DNA of 64,000 nucleotides. It comes from Coxiella-like endosymbiont. Its GTDB lineage: Bacteria; Pseudomonadota; Gammaproteobacteria; Coxiellales; Coxiellaceae. The position numbers and the translations under genes are program-made. This document shows positions 41,131-51,967 of the stretch, in pieces. The first letter of the stretch is position 1; each line of letters opens with the position of its first letter. The notes under the pieces are model-generated. The model did not search any database. It had not been told where the DNA came from and was given only the letters and a program-made list of their open reading frames with translations. The DNA lies in assembly GCF_024730665.1 (NCBI RefSeq), contig NZ_CP084737.1, positions 434,001-498,000 of the forward strand. Direction: 5' to 3'.

Positions 41131-41418
41131 TCATTTACTTGACGCAATATCAATTTCACTTCCTGGCATTAACATAACGTAAGCTTTTTTCCAATTTTTA
41201 CGCCGACCGCGTATTTTCCGAAATCTCATGGTTTTCCCTTTCACATTACAAACACGGATAGATTTTACGATAACACCAAATTGGCTCTCTACAGCCCATT
41301 TAATTTCCGGTTTTATTGCATCATGCGCTACCTCAAACACATACTGATTTTCTATTAATGTACCTTTTTCCGAAATACGAGGAGAAAGAAGGATTTTCAA
41401 CAATCTTTCTTCACCCAT
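41131..41418 (-). CDS. rplW: Ribosomal protein L23
   Basis: 95 residues; [40 protein letters not shown] is the L23 pattern, followed by [22 protein letters not shown]23 forms the docking site for trigger factor and SRP at the exit tunnel. It overlaps the end of rplD by 22 bases if the first Met is used; the overlap suggests coupling. Confidence 0.93.
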   Translation of the reverse strand: MGEERLLKILLSPRISEKGTLIENQYVFEVAHDAIKPEIKWAVESQFGVIVKSIRVCNVKGKTMRFRKIRGRRKNWKKAYVMLMPGSEIDIASSK

Positions 41419-42032
41419 GACAATCTCTCCTCTAGCTTTTTCATACCATCAACAGTAATAAACACATTTTTTGCAGCTACTAAGCTTACTGGATTTACGC
41501 GAAGTACATCGTAAACAGAAACACCTACCATATTTCGCGAAGCCAAATTAACGTTACGATTATCTCCATTAATAATAATTAACGTGTTTTTAACGTCGAA
41601 CCGCTTCAGCAATTCTTTTAATTCACGTGTTTTAGGTTCATTTAACTTTAAGGCATCTATCACTGTTAGCCGTTTTTGCCGAACTAGTTCCGACAAGATA
41701 CATACCATTGCTGAGCGATACATCTTCCGATTCACTTTTTGTGAAAAGTCACGCGGTTTAGCAGCAAAAGTAACGCCACCTGTTCGCCACAAGGGACTGC
41801 GAATACTGCCCACGCGAGCACGACCGGTTCCCTTTTGTCGCCATGGCTTAACACCACCACCGTTGACTTCGCGACGCGTTTTTTGCGCTTTAGTGCCTGC
41901 TCGCCCACCAGCTAAATAGGCAGTAATCACCTGATGCACTAAACCCTCTTTAAATTGAGCACCAAAGGTACTGTCAGAAACATCGACCTTGCTTCTTACC
42001 TTTGTATCAACTGAATGTACTGGCAGCTCCAT
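41397..42032 (-). CDS. rplD: Ribosomal protein L4
   Basis: 211 residues. The tunnel loop [35 protein letters not shown] is fully kept and the C-terminal domain follows. In E. coli L4 also represses the S10 operon. Its start overlaps the rplC stop. Intact, in contrast to rplC. Confidence 0.94.
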   Translation of the reverse strand: MELPVHSVDTKVRSKVDVSDSTFGAQFKEGLVHQVITAYLAGGRAGTKAQKTRREVNGGGVKPWRQKGTGRARVGSIRSPLWRTGGVTFAAKPRDFSQKVNRKMYRSAMVCILSELVRQKRLTVIDALKLNEPKTRELKELLKRFDVKNTLIIINGDNRNVNLASRNMVGVSVYDVLRVNPVSLVAAKNVFITVDGMKKLEERLSWVKKDC

Positions 42033-42687
42033 TAGGTACCTCTTTTACGTTTCTTCTTATTGGATTCCGTAACGACAACCACCCCATCCGGGGCGCCAGG
42101 TATAGCGCCTTTAATTAATAATAAATGACGATCCATATCGATTTTAACGATTTCCTGATTTTGAGCGGTGCGATATACATCACCCATGTGTCCCGACATT
42201 CGCTTCCCTTTCCAAACGCGGCCTGGCATTTGGCATTGACCGATCGACCCTGGTGCCCGATGAGATAAGGAATTACCGTGTGTGGCATCTTGAGTTTGGA
42301 AATTATGGCGCTTTACTGTTCCTGCAAATCCCTTACCCCGTGTTAAACCTCTCACGTTTACTTTTTGTCCTTCTTTAAAGAGATCTACCTTCAACTCATC
42401 TCCAACTTTTGCATTGGCAAGTTCTTCATTTTCAAGACGAATTTCACAAAGACTTTCACCTGCCTCAACACCTGATTTAGCATAATGGCCAGCTATCGCC
42501 TTATTAATGGAGGCGTTTTTTTTGTGCCTCTCGTAATCTGAAGGGCCCGATAACCATCGCTACTCAACGTTTTAAGTTGAACAATCCGATTGGGTATCAT
42601 TTCAAGTACGGTGATAGGAATAGAGATTCCTGACTCCGTAAACAAACGTGTCATACCACACTTTCGACCAATTAACCCAATAGGCAT
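42032..42687 (-). CDS. rplC: Ribosomal protein L3, one frameshift
   Basis: L3 lies near the peptidyl transferase centre. ATG 42687 gives [16 protein letters not shown]; the phase is lost in the A8 run 42516-42523 (coding strand). With nine A it reads [24 protein letters not shown] and goes on to [31 protein letters not shown] and GHMGDVYRT, 218 residues in all. Of the broken runs in the window this is the longest and so the best candidate for real transcriptional slippage. Confidence 0.92.
42516..42523 (-). other. Frameshift site in rplC (A8)
   Basis: Nine A would keep the L3 frame; eight are seen. Confidence 0.85.
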
Positions 42688-42814
42688 ATCTACCCTCCAG
42701 TTTTGTGTAATTTCCATGTCTACCAAAGCAGGGCCTCAGAGCGTACCAGCAAAACGTGCCAAGATCGACTAAAAGTGATTTGCCCGAAATCTACTTTTCG
42801 GGGGACAAAATAAT

Positions 42815-43138
42815 TTATTCAACACTTATCTGTACATCAACCCCAGCTGATAAATCTAACTTCATAAGTGCATCCACCGTCTTATCTGTGGGCTGAAGAA
42901 TATCTACTAATCGCTTATGCGTACGGATCTCATACTGATCTCGCGCGTCCTTATCAACATGCGGTGAGACTAGCACGGTGTAATGCTCAATTTTAGTAGG
43001 CATTGGAATAGGCCCACGAATAATTGCCCCTGTCCGTCGAGCTGTCTCGACGATCTCTCTCGTAGAACGATCGATGAGACGATGATCAAACGCCTTCAAT
43101 CGGATCCGTATACGCTGATTATTGTTAACGACTGCCAT
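42815..43138 (-). CDS. rpsJ: Ribosomal protein S10 (NusE)
   Basis: 107 residues: [32 protein letters not shown], the loop [29 protein letters not shown] and a complete C-terminus [16 protein letters not shown]10 works in the 30S head and, as NusE, in antitermination with NusB and NusG. It is 14 bases after tufA. Its first 63 codons are duplicated downstream of tufB. Confidence 0.96.
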   Translation of the reverse strand: MAVVNNNQRIRIRLKAFDHRLIDRSTREIVETARRTGAIIRGPIPMPTKIEHYTVLVSPHVDKDARDQYEIRTHKRLVDILQPTDKTVDALMKLDLSAGVDVQISVE

Positions 43139-44357
43139 AAATTTGTTCCAGATTACCCAATAATTTTCGTTACAACCCCAGCCCCGACGGTTCTACCTCC
43201 TTCACGCACTGCAAATCGTAATCCTTCGTCCATCGCTACTGGCGCAATCAACTCCACTGTTACTTTCACATTATCACCCGGCATCACCATCTCGACTGAT
43301 GACAACGTCAACTCTCCTGTCACGTCCGTCGTGCGGAAGTAAAACTGAGGTCGATATCCCGATAAAAATGGTGTGTGACGGCCTCCTTCTTCTTTCGATA
43401 ACGCATATATTTCCGCTTCAAACTTTTTATGCGGTGTGATCGTTCCCGGTTTTGCTAATACTTGGCCTCGTTCCACTTCTTCTCGCTTCGTCCCTCTTAA
43501 CAATATCCCTACGTTATCTCCAGCTTCTCCATGACTCAATAGCTTGCGGAACATCTCTACACCCGTACACGTCGTCTTCGTCGTTGTCTTGATACCTACA
43601 ACTTCCATGTCATCCCCTACTTTAATCACTCCTCGTTCAATACGACCAGTCACCACCGTGCCCCGTCCAGAAATCGAGAACACATCTTCTATCGGCATCA
43701 AAAACGGTTTCTCTATATCTCGTTTCGGCTCTACAAAATATTCATCCATCATATCCACTAACTTCAATACCGACGGTACCCCAAGCTCACTTCTATCCCC
43801 CTCTAAGGCCTTTAACGATGAACCCACCACAATTGGAATATCATCTCCTGCAAAGTCATAACTGTTCAAAAGCTCTCGTACTTCCAACTCTACCAACTCT
43901 AACAACTCTTTATCATCTACCATATCTGCTTTATTCAAAAACACCACCATGTTTGGCACACCAACTTGTTTCGCCAATAAAATGTGTTCCCGTGTTTGCG
44001 GCATTGGACCGTCTGCAGCACTTACTACCAATATCGCTCCATCCATTTGTGCCGCTCCCGTGATCATGTTCTTCACATAATCCGCATGCCCCGGGCAGTC
44101 TACATGCGCGTAATGGCGTTTTCCACTTTGATATTCTACATGCGATGTCGCTATTGTTATTCCTCGCGCTCGTTCTTCTGGTGCGCTATCTATCTGGTCA
44201 AAAGCTTTTGATTCTCCTCCAAACTTTTCCGCCAGCACCTTCGTCAACGCCGCTGTTAGCGTCGTCTTCCCATGATCTACGTGCCCTATCGTACCTACAT
44301 TTAAATGCGGCTTCTCTCTTACAAATTTTTCCTTCGACATGAAGATAACCTCTCTTT
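42948..44357 (-). repeat. 1410-bp duplicated segment, copy A (5' rpsJ plus tufA)
   Basis: By comparison with 59642-61051 (constant offset 16,694) this segment appears identical base for base: it covers the first 191 bases of rpsJ, the spacer, all of tuf and 17 bases upstream including the ribosome site. Sequences diverge at once on both sides. Confidence 0.93.
43153..44340 (-). CDS. tufA: Elongation factor Tu (copy in the str cluster)
   Basis: 395 residues, delivers aminoacyl-tRNA to the ribosome. GTPase motifs GHVDHGKT, the switch [29 protein letters not shown] and domains 2 and 3 are complete. The ribosome site AGAGAGG precedes ATG. It stands between fusA and rpsJ, as in the str operon. 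The second copy at 59847-61034 encodes the same protein. Confidence 0.96.
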   Translation of the reverse strand: MSKEKFVREKPHLNVGTIGHVDHGKTTLTAALTKVLAEKFGGESKAFDQIDSAPEERARGITIATSHVEYQSGKRHYAHVDCPGHADYVKNMITGAAQMDGAILVVSAADGPMPQTREHILLAKQVGVPNMVVFLNKADMVDDKELLELVELEVRELLNSYDFAGDDIPIVVGSSLKALEGDRSELGVPSVLKLVDMMDEYFVEPKRDIEKPFLMPIEDVFSISGRGTVVTGRIERGVIKVGDDMEVVGIKTTTKTTCTGVEMFRKLLSHGEAGDNVGILLRGTKREEVERGQVLAKPGTITPHKKFEAEIYALSKEEGGRHTPFLSGYRPQFYFRTTDVTGELTLSSVEMVMPGDNVKVTVELIAPVAMDEGLRFAVREGGRTVGAGVVTKIIG

Positions 44358-44366
44358 GAGTTAATT

Positions 44367-46457
44367 CTATTGATTAATAAGCGCTTCGGCGATGTTAGTC
44401 GGTACCTCAGCGTATTTTAAGAACTCCATCGTGTAGGTTGCACGCCCCTGACTTAGTGAACGTAAATTAGTTGCGTAACCAAACATTTCTACCAATGGCA
44501 CTTCAGCGTCAACAATTTTACCAGTTGAATTCTCATCCATACCTTGAATAATTCCTCGACGACGATGCAGATCACCAACGACATCACCCATGTAATCTTC
44601 AGGAGTCACTACTGCTACCTTCATAATAGGCTCAAGTAAGACAGGATTGGCTTTTGTAGCACCTTCTTTAAAGCACATCGAACCCGCGATTTTGAACGCC
44701 ATTTCACTTGAGTCAACATCATGGTAGGAACCATCAAATATAGCTACCTTAACATCAACAACTGGGTAACCAGCAATGACACCGTTTTTCATCTGATCTC
44801 GAACGCCTTTTTCAACCGCTGGAATATACTCTTTTGGAACAACACCACCTGCAATTTCGTTTGAAAATTCAAATCCTGAGCCTAGTTCCTTCGGCTCAAT
44901 TCGTAACCAAACGTGACCATATTGTCCACGCCCACCGGTTTGTCGAATGTATTTTCCCTCTTGTTCTACTGTTCGACGAATAGTTTCTCGGTAAGCTACG
45001 CGTGGCTTACCTACACTAGCTTCGATACCAAATTCGCGCTTCATACGGTCTACAATAATTTCGAGATGTAACTCACCCATTCCTTCAATAATGGTTTGTC
45101 CTGATTCCTCATCGGTATGTACCCGAAAAGAAGGATCTTCTTGCGCCAGCTTACCTAAGCCAATACCCATTTTTTCCTGGTCTGCTTTAGTCTTAGGTTC
45201 AATGGCTACAGAAATAACGGGTTCTGGAAATTCCATTTTTTCCAGTGTAATCACGTGCTGTTGGTCACACAATGTATCGCCTGTTATCACGTTCTTAAGC
45301 CCTACAGCTGCGGCAATATCACCTGCACGCACTTCTTTAATTTCTTCTCGCGAATTAGCATGCATTCGTAATAATCGGCCAATACGTTCTTTTCTACTTT
45401 TAATGGGATTATAAACAGAATCACCTGATTTCAACACCCCAGAGTAAACGCGAAAAAAGGTTAATGTACCGACGAATGGATCAGAAGCAATTTTGAAAGC
45501 CAACGATGCAAAAGGAGCATCGTCTGAGGCTGGACGATAACCTTCAGAACCATCATCTTCCTCACCTCTAATGGCGGGAACTTCTGTTGGCGAAGGCAGA
45601 TATTCGATAACAGCATCAAGCAGCGCTTGCACACCTTTATTTTTGAATACGCTACCACATAACATAGGTACAATTTCATTAGCTAAGGTACGTTGACGCA
45701 AACCTTTTCGAATTTCATTAGGAGACAATTCACTGTTTCCCAAATATTTTTCCATTAATTCTTCGGAAGCCTCAGCAGCAGCTTCCACCATTTTTTCATG
45801 CCATTTTTGGACCCCAACCTTACACTCTATAGGAATATCTGCCAACTCATAGGTACGTCCTTTATCAGCTTCATTCCAATAAATAGCCTTCATTCTAATC
45901 AAATCAACGACTCCCTTGAAATTTTCTTCAGCGCCAATGGGAAATTGGATCGGCACTGGAATGGCTTTCAATCTTTCTTTGACTTGGTCAACAACCCACA
46001 AGAAATTAGCACCCGCACGATCCATTTTATTGACAAAGCCTAAGCGAGGAACATGATAGCGATTAGCCTGTCGCCATACCGTTTCACTCTGAGGCTCTAC
46101 ACCACCGACAGAACAAAAAATAGCAACAGCACCGTCTAATATACGCAATGAACGTTCCACCTCAATGGTAAAATCAACATGTCCAGGCGTATCAATAATA
46201 TTGATGCGATGTTTCGGATATTGTTGATCCATTCCCATCCAATAGCATGTCGTTGCTGCAGAGGTGATGGTAATGCCACGTTCCTGTTCTTGTTCCATCC
46301 AATCCATCACAGCACTGCCTTCATGTACCTCACCCATTTTGTGGGACACGCCTGTATAATATAAAATCCGTTCAGTTGTGGTCGTCTTGCCTGCGTCGAT
46401 ATGCGCCATAATGCCTATATTACGCATACGATCTAACGGAATCTCTCGATCTGTCAT
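44367..46457 (-). CDS. fusA: Elongation factor G
   Basis: 696 residues from ATG 46457 ([20 protein letters not shown]). The GTPase translocates tRNAs after peptide bond formation. [35 protein letters not shown] and domains II to V are visible, ending [14 protein letters not shown]. An upstream in-frame Met at 46496 adds residues not seen in the family and overlaps rpsG. Intact over more than 2 kb. Confidence 0.96.
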   Translation of the reverse strand: MTDREIPLDRMRNIGIMAHIDAGKTTTTERILYYTGVSHKMGEVHEGSAVMDWMEQEQERGITITSAATTCYWMGMDQQYPKHRINIIDTPGHVDFTIEVERSLRILDGAVAIFCSVGGVEPQSETVWRQANRYHVPRLGFVNKMDRAGANFLWVVDQVKERLKAIPVPIQFPIGAEENFKGVVDLIRMKAIYWNEADKGRTYELADIPIECKVGVQKWHEKMVEAAAEASEELMEKYLGNSELSPNEIRKGLRQRTLANEIVPMLCGSVFKNKGVQALLDAVIEYLPSPTEVPAIRGEEDDGSEGYRPASDDAPFASLAFKIASDPFVGTLTFFRVYSGVLKSGDSVYNPIKSRKERIGRLLRMHANSREEIKEVRAGDIAAAVGLKNVITGDTLCDQQHVITLEKMEFPEPVISVAIEPKTKADQEKMGIGLGKLAQEDPSFRVHTDEESGQTIIEGMGELHLEIIVDRMKREFGIEASVGKPRVAYRETIRRTVEQEGKYIRQTGGRGQYGHVWLRIEPKELGSGFEFSNEIAGGVVPKEYIPAVEKGVRDQMKNGVIAGYPVVDVKVAIFDGSYHDVDSSEMAFKIAGSMCFKEGATKANPVLLEPIMKVAVVTPEDYMGDVVGDLHRRRGIIQGMDENSTGKIVDAEVPLVEMFGYATNLRSLSQGRATYTMEFLKYAEVPTNIAEALINQ

Positions 46458-46476
46458 TGTTTCTCTCTTATTTCTC

Positions 46477-47045
46477 TTACCATCGGTAATGTGCAAATGC
46501 CTGGTTGGCTTTCGCCATACGGTGTACGTCTTCTCGCTTCTTCACTGCACCTCCTCGATTTTCTACTGCGTCGAGAATTTCATTTGCCAGACGTAAAGTC
46601 ATTCTTTTTTCATTGCGTTGATTTGCATATTCCGCCAGCCACCGCATTGCCAATGTCTGACGCCGTACGGCGCGAATTTCCACCGGTATCTGATAGGTAG
46701 AACCACCTACACGTCGCGATTTTACTTCGACACTCGGCATAATATTACCTAAAGCCGTCTTAAATGTTTCCAGCGCTACCGTATGTGCTGTTTCATTAAC
46801 TCGAATATCTGAAGAAAAAAATGTTTTTTCGAACCACCTTCTGCGCATTCTCCGCTTTCCCGGTCATCGTCAAATTTGTGCCGCACCTGCTTCACAACTA
46901 CATCGAGTGCTCTATAAACAATTTTCTCAGCGATTGATTTTTTCCCATTACGCATAACTATGTTGATAAATTTGGCTAAAAGCTCGCTATGGAAAATTGG
47001 ATCAGGCAAAATTTCTCGTTTGGGCGCCGCTTTTCTTCGTGTCAT
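46477..47045 (-). CDS. rpsG: Ribosomal protein S7, one frameshift, with family-atypical insert
   Basis: S7 organises the 30S head. [44 protein letters not shown] starts it and the second half carries [20 protein letters not shown] and NQAFAHYRW. Between lies a charged insert ([16 protein letters not shown]) beyond the usual 155-160 residues, a feature I recall from Coxiella S7. The phase breaks inside or just after the insert at the A6 run 46824-46829; one more A gives [21 protein letters not shown] and 189 residues. A neighbouring T7 run (46815-46821) is an alternative site. Confidence 0.9.
46824..46829 (-). other. Frameshift site in rpsG (A6)
   Basis: One extra A joins EGGSKK to [11 protein letters not shown]. 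Confidence 0.75.
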
Positions 47046-47068
47046 TTAAAATTCTCCATACTTAATTC

Positions 47069-47437
47069 TTATGGTTTCTTTTCCCCGTATTTCGAACGAC
47101 CACGACGTCGTCCTGAAACACCGGCAGTATCGAGACTGCCACGCACTATATGATAGCGCACACCAGGCAAGTCCTTTACACGTCCACCCCGAATTAATAC
47201 GACAGAATGTTCTTGTAAATTGTGACCCTCACCACCAATATAAGCGGTCACTTCAGCACCACTAGTAATGCGCACGCGGGCTACTTTTCGTAAAGCGGAG
47301 TTAGGCTTCTTAGGGGTAGTGGTATATACACGCGTACATACACCGCGCTTTTGCGGACAACCTTCTAGTGCTGGCACATCACTCTTTTTAGGTTTTGCAC
47401 GACGTGGCTTCTTCACTAACTGATTTATTCTCGGCAT
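47069..47437 (-). CDS. rpsL: Ribosomal protein S12
   Basis: 122 residues from ATG 47437 ([13 protein letters not shown]). S12 forms part of the decoding centre. The streptomycin-relevant segments [10 protein letters not shown] and [13 protein letters not shown] have the wild-type Lys residues. A start 18 codons upstream adds unrelated sequence. It is the first gene of the str cluster, with its own promoter. Confidence 0.95.
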   Translation of the reverse strand: MPRINQLVKKPRRAKPKKSDVPALEGCPQKRGVCTRVYTTTPKKPNSALRKVARVRITSGAEVTAYIGGEGHNLQEHSVVLIRGGRVKDLPGVRYHIVRGSLDTAGVSGRRRGRSKYGEKKP

Positions 47438-47503
47438 TAAAACTCTCTTAAAACAAAAAACATTCGTTACACAACTTACCGACAAACTCAAGGCAGAGCG
47501 GGG

Positions 47504-47533
47504 ATTCTAAATAAAGGTACTTCTTCCTGTCAA
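47504..47533 (-). promoter_or_regulatory. Promoter of the str cluster (rpsL)
   Basis: On the minus strand, a perfect TTGACA (47528-47533) and TAGAAT (47504-47509) are 18 bp apart. A GC-rich CCCCGC follows the -10, the kind of discriminator found at stringently controlled promoters. The leader to rpsL would be about 60 bases. Confidence 0.75.
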
Positions 47534-47767
47534 GCTAAATCACATAGAAGATTTTAAGACAAACTTCCACATCTACTTTGACACCTCTACACGCAGTCTA
47601 CGCCCCATATCCCTGCTGGTTTGTGGCGTAATTCCCCTTTCCCCTGTGTTATGGCAACCTCATTGTCGGTTAAGAGCTGTGAGATTCCGGTTTGCACTCA
47701 TTTATCATCATTACTCTACCCTAATTTACTGCTGTAAAGAATTAAAATTAATCCGCTTAAGTCTTTT
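47534..47767. other. Spacer between rpoC and the str promoter
   Basis: No gene recognised and no convincing terminator for rpoC. Read-through into rpsL looks possible. Confidence 0.4.
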
Positions 47768-47795
47768 TTCTATTTCACTAGTTCTATTTCACTAG
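47768..47795. repeat. 14-bp tandem duplication across the rpoC stop
   Basis: TTCTATTTCACTAG occurs twice head to tail. One copy contains the rpoC stop codon, so the duplication preserves the chain end EGEMLVK. Confidence 0.85.
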
Positions 47796-50700
47796 CATTT
47801 CACCTTCGCTTCTTAGCCCTGTTTCAACCGTCTCCCCACTTTGACGACGTTGTTGATGATAGCTGAAACCTGTTCCCGCCGGTATCAAACGCCCAACGAT
47901 GACATTTTCTTTTAAGCCCCGTAAATCATCACGTTTTCCACCTATTGAAGCCGCAGTCAAAACGCGAGTAGTCTCCTGGAAGGAAGCTGCCGAAATAAAT
48001 GATTCGGTCGCTAAAGAAGCTTTGGTAATACCCAGCAATATAGGCTCAAACTCGGCCTTTTTTCCACCTTTCTTAAAAACCTTCTCATTTTCTTTTCGTA
48101 CCCGAGGCCGTTCGATCTGCTCATTTTGCAAAAATTCGGTGTCACCAGGATAAGTAATTTTCACTTTACGTAACATCTGACGAACAATAACCTCGATATG
48201 CTTATCGTTAATTTTCACCCCTTGCAAGCGGTAAACCTCCTGCACTTCATTAACGATATAATTCGACAATGCATTGACACCCAAGAGACGTAGAATATCA
48301 TGTGGATCCATCGGGCCGTCCGCAATAACCTCCCCTTTCTCTATTATTTCCCCTTCGAAAACACTCACGTGACGCCACTTCGGAATTAACTCTTCGTGAG
48401 TCGCCTTCCCATCAGGAGCTGTAATAATAAGACGGCCTTTATGTTTAGTATCTTTTCCAAAGCTCACTACCCCAGAAATCTCAGCCAAAATAGCTGCATC
48501 CTTTGGTCGGCGAGCTTCAAACAAGTCGGCTACCCTAGGTAAACCACCGGTAATATCGCGTGTTTTTGACGTTTCTTGTGGGATACGTGCTAAGACATCA
48601 CCAATGCCGACCATCGTACCATCTTCTTTTGTCAGGATAGTGCCTTCTGGCAGAAAATAATGCGCAGGAACCTTGCCACCTGATAAGAAAAGGTCGTTAT
48701 CATTTTCGTCAACCAGTTTTACCATCGGACGCAGCTCTTTGCCACTGACGTTCCGTTGTTTGGTTGAAGTCACAACAATACTACTCAAACCAGTCAATTC
48801 ATCTGTTTGACGATTCATCGTGATACCACCCACTAAATCCATAAAACGTAAAATACCTGCTACCTCAGTAATAATAGGATGGGTATGTGGGTCCCATTGA
48901 GCCACCACTTGGCCAGCTCTTACAGCAGCATTATCGCGAATAGTAATCGTGGCACCATAAGGCACCTTATAATGTTCGCGCTCACCCCTTGCGTATCTTG
49001 AACCACAAGTTCACCTGAACGTGAAACCGCAACTAAATTACCGTTAGCTTGTTCGACAGTCTTTAAGTTGCGTAATTTTACTTTACCACCCAATTTAACT
49101 GCAATGCTATTAGCCGCAGTTGCTCGCGACGCCGCACCACCAATGTGGAAGGTACGCATCGTTAACTGAGTGCCAGGTTCCCCGATGGATTGTGCAGCTA
49201 CTACACCAATTGCTTCACCTACATTAACCATATGGCCGCGAGCAAGATCACGACCATAACACATTGAACAAATACCATAAGGAGTCTCACAAGTAATGGC
49301 GGATCTTACCATCACACGATCAATACTGTGCTCTTCGAGGATGTCAATGAGTTGTTCACCCATTAGTGTGCCTTTGGCAATAAGCTCTTTTTTAGATTTC
49401 GAATCAACCACAGAGTCTGCTAGCACACGCCCTAATACGCGCTCACGTAGCGGCTCTACGACATCGCCTCCTTCAATATGAGGCATCATTTCAATGCTGG
49501 AATCGGTACCGCAATCATATTCTGTCACCACTAAATCTTGTGCAACATCGACTAAACGTCGCGTTAAATAGCCTGAGTTAGCAGTTTTCAGTGCTGTATC
49601 CGCTAAACCTTTTCGTGCACCGTGGGTAGAAATGAAGTATTGCAAGACATTCAGTCCTTCCCGAAAATTAGCAGTAATGGGTGTTTCAATAATAGTGCCA
49701 TCAGGTCTGGCCATCAAACCTCTCATTCCTGCTAATTGACGTATTTGGGCTGCCGAACCTCTGGCGCCGGAATCAGACATCATATAGATAGAATTAAAGG
49801 AACTTTGGGTAACTTCTTTGCCATGAGCATCTTTAACTTTCTCGATCGCAATTTTTTCCATCATTGCTTTAGCTACTTGATCGTTGGTATGTGACCAAAT
49901 ATCGATAACCTTATTGCGACGTTCGCCATAGGTAACTAAACCAGAAGCATATTGCTTTTCGATTTCATGAACTTCTTCTTCTGCCCTCGAAATAATGGTT
50001 TCTTTTTGTTCTGGCACGACAAGATCGTTAACCCCAATAGATACTCCAGAATGTGTAGCGTAATGGAAACCCATATACATTAATTTGTCCGCAAAAATAA
50101 CGGTTTCCTTAAGGCCCAGATTGCGATAACAAATATCAAGTAACCTTGTTACCGCTTTTTTCGTCATAGGTTGATTAATTAACACAAATGGCAATCCTTT
50201 GGGAACAATCTGCCAGAGTAAGACACGACCTACAGTGGTATTAATTAACAGCTCACTTTCTTCTACTCGGCCAGTTTCATCTAACATATTCTCTCTAATA
50301 CGAACGGCGATACGTGCGTGCAAATCTACTTTTTCATTTTCATAAGCACGAACTACCTCATCCACATCCGCAAATTTCATGTCTTCACCTTTTGCATTTA
50401 CGCGATCACGAGTGATGTAATAAAGTCCCAATACCACATCATGAGTGGGTACAATAATAGGTTCACCGTTGGCAGGATGTAGGACGTTATTAGTGGACAT
50501 CATTAACGAACGTGCTTCTAGTTGTGCTTCCAGTGTTAACGGTACGTGCACTGCCATTTGGTCTCCATCGAAGTCGGCGTTATAAGCCGTACAAACAAGT
50601 GGATGTAATTGAATGGCTTTCCCCTCAACTAAAACGGGTTCAAATGCTTGAATCCCTAAACGGTGCAATGTTGGTGCGCGGTTTAATAATATAGGATGCT

Positions 50701-51952
50701 CTCGAATCACTTCTTCGAGAATATCCCATACTTCTGGAACTTCGCTTTCCACCATTTTCTTGGCAGCCTTAATTGTGGTCGCTAAACCGCGGTGCTGTAA
50801 CTTACTAAAAATAAATGGCTTAAATAATTCTAGCGCCATTTTCTTCGGCAGGCCTGCTTGATGTAATTTTAAGGTAGGACCAACCACAATCACTGAACGG
50901 CCAGAATAATCTACACGCTTACCCAACAAATTTTGACGGAAACGACCGGATTTCCCTTTGATCATGTCCGAAAGTGATTTCAGTGGGCGGCGATTAGAAC
51001 CTAAAATCGTTCGTCCTCGACGACCGTTATCCAACAGTGCATCTACTGCTTCTTGCAACATTCGTTTTTCGTTACGCACAATAATGTCTGGGGCCTTTAG
51101 ATCCAATAAGCGTTTTAATCTATTATTCCGATTAATCACGCGACGATATAAATCGTTTAGATCCGAGGTAGCAAAACGTCCGCCGTCGAGCGGTACTAGC
51201 GGTCGAAGATCGGGAGGTAATACAGGCAAGACAGTCAATATCATCCATTCCGGTTTATTTCCTGATTCTAAAAAGGCAATCAGAACCTTAAGTCGCTTGG
51301 TGAGTTTCTTCATTTTAGTTTCTGAAGTTGCATCTGGCAATTCCATACGCAGTGCCTCTACTTCTCCTTCAATGTCAATGTCACGCAATAATCGTTGAAT
51401 CGCTTCGGCGCCAATTGACGCAGTGAATTCGTCACCGTACTCTTCCAATGCATCGAGATAAGCTTCTTCAGAAAGTAATTGCTGCGGTTCTAAATCAGTC
51501 ATACCAGGATCTACGACCACATAGGCCTCAAAGTAAAGAATACGTTCAATGTCACGCAAGGTCATGTCGAGTAACAATCCGATACGTGAAGGCAATGACT
51601 TAAGATACCAGATATGCGCCACTGGTGAAGCCAATTCGATATGGCCCATTCGATCGCGACGTACCTTGGACAACGTCACTTCCACACCGCATTTTTCGCA
51701 AACAACACCACGGTGCTTCAAACGTTTATATTTTCCACATAAGCATTCGTAATCCTTAATGGGACCGAAAATTTTTGCGCAAAATAAACCGTCCCGTTCA
51801 GGTTTAAATGTACGATAATTAATCGTCTCCGGTTTTTTCACTTCGCCGTACGACCACGAGCGCACTTCCTCAGGAGACGCGAGCTTAATGCGTAATGCAT
51901 CGAACTCAGCTGCGTACTTATCGTTTTTTAGCTGTTTTAATAAATCTCTCAA
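47784..51952 (-). CDS. rpoC: DNA-directed RNA polymerase beta-prime subunit, one frameshift
   Basis: The catalytic subunit. Seen are the N-terminal zinc site [23 protein letters not shown], clamp and rudder, the active-site [15 protein letters not shown] with three Mg-binding Asp residues, the bridge helix and trigger loop region [28 protein letters not shown], and [10 protein letters not shown]. The phase breaks at the coding-strand G4 run 48985-48988; one more G gives DTQGGERE and [18 protein letters not shown]. Corrected length 1389 residues. An intact beta-prime is indispensable, so this break is almost certainly not real or is bypassed. Confidence 0.93.
48985..48988 (-). other. Frameshift site in rpoC (G4)
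   Basis: One extra G restores the beta-prime frame between DTQG and [10 protein letters not shown]. The run is too short for ordinary slippage. Confidence 0.85.
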
Positions 51953-51967
51953 GGTAATTCCCCCGAA

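Noticed and set aside
41584-41919. 111-codon plus-strand frame inside rplD
   Set aside because: Antisense shadow; rplD itself is fully conserved.
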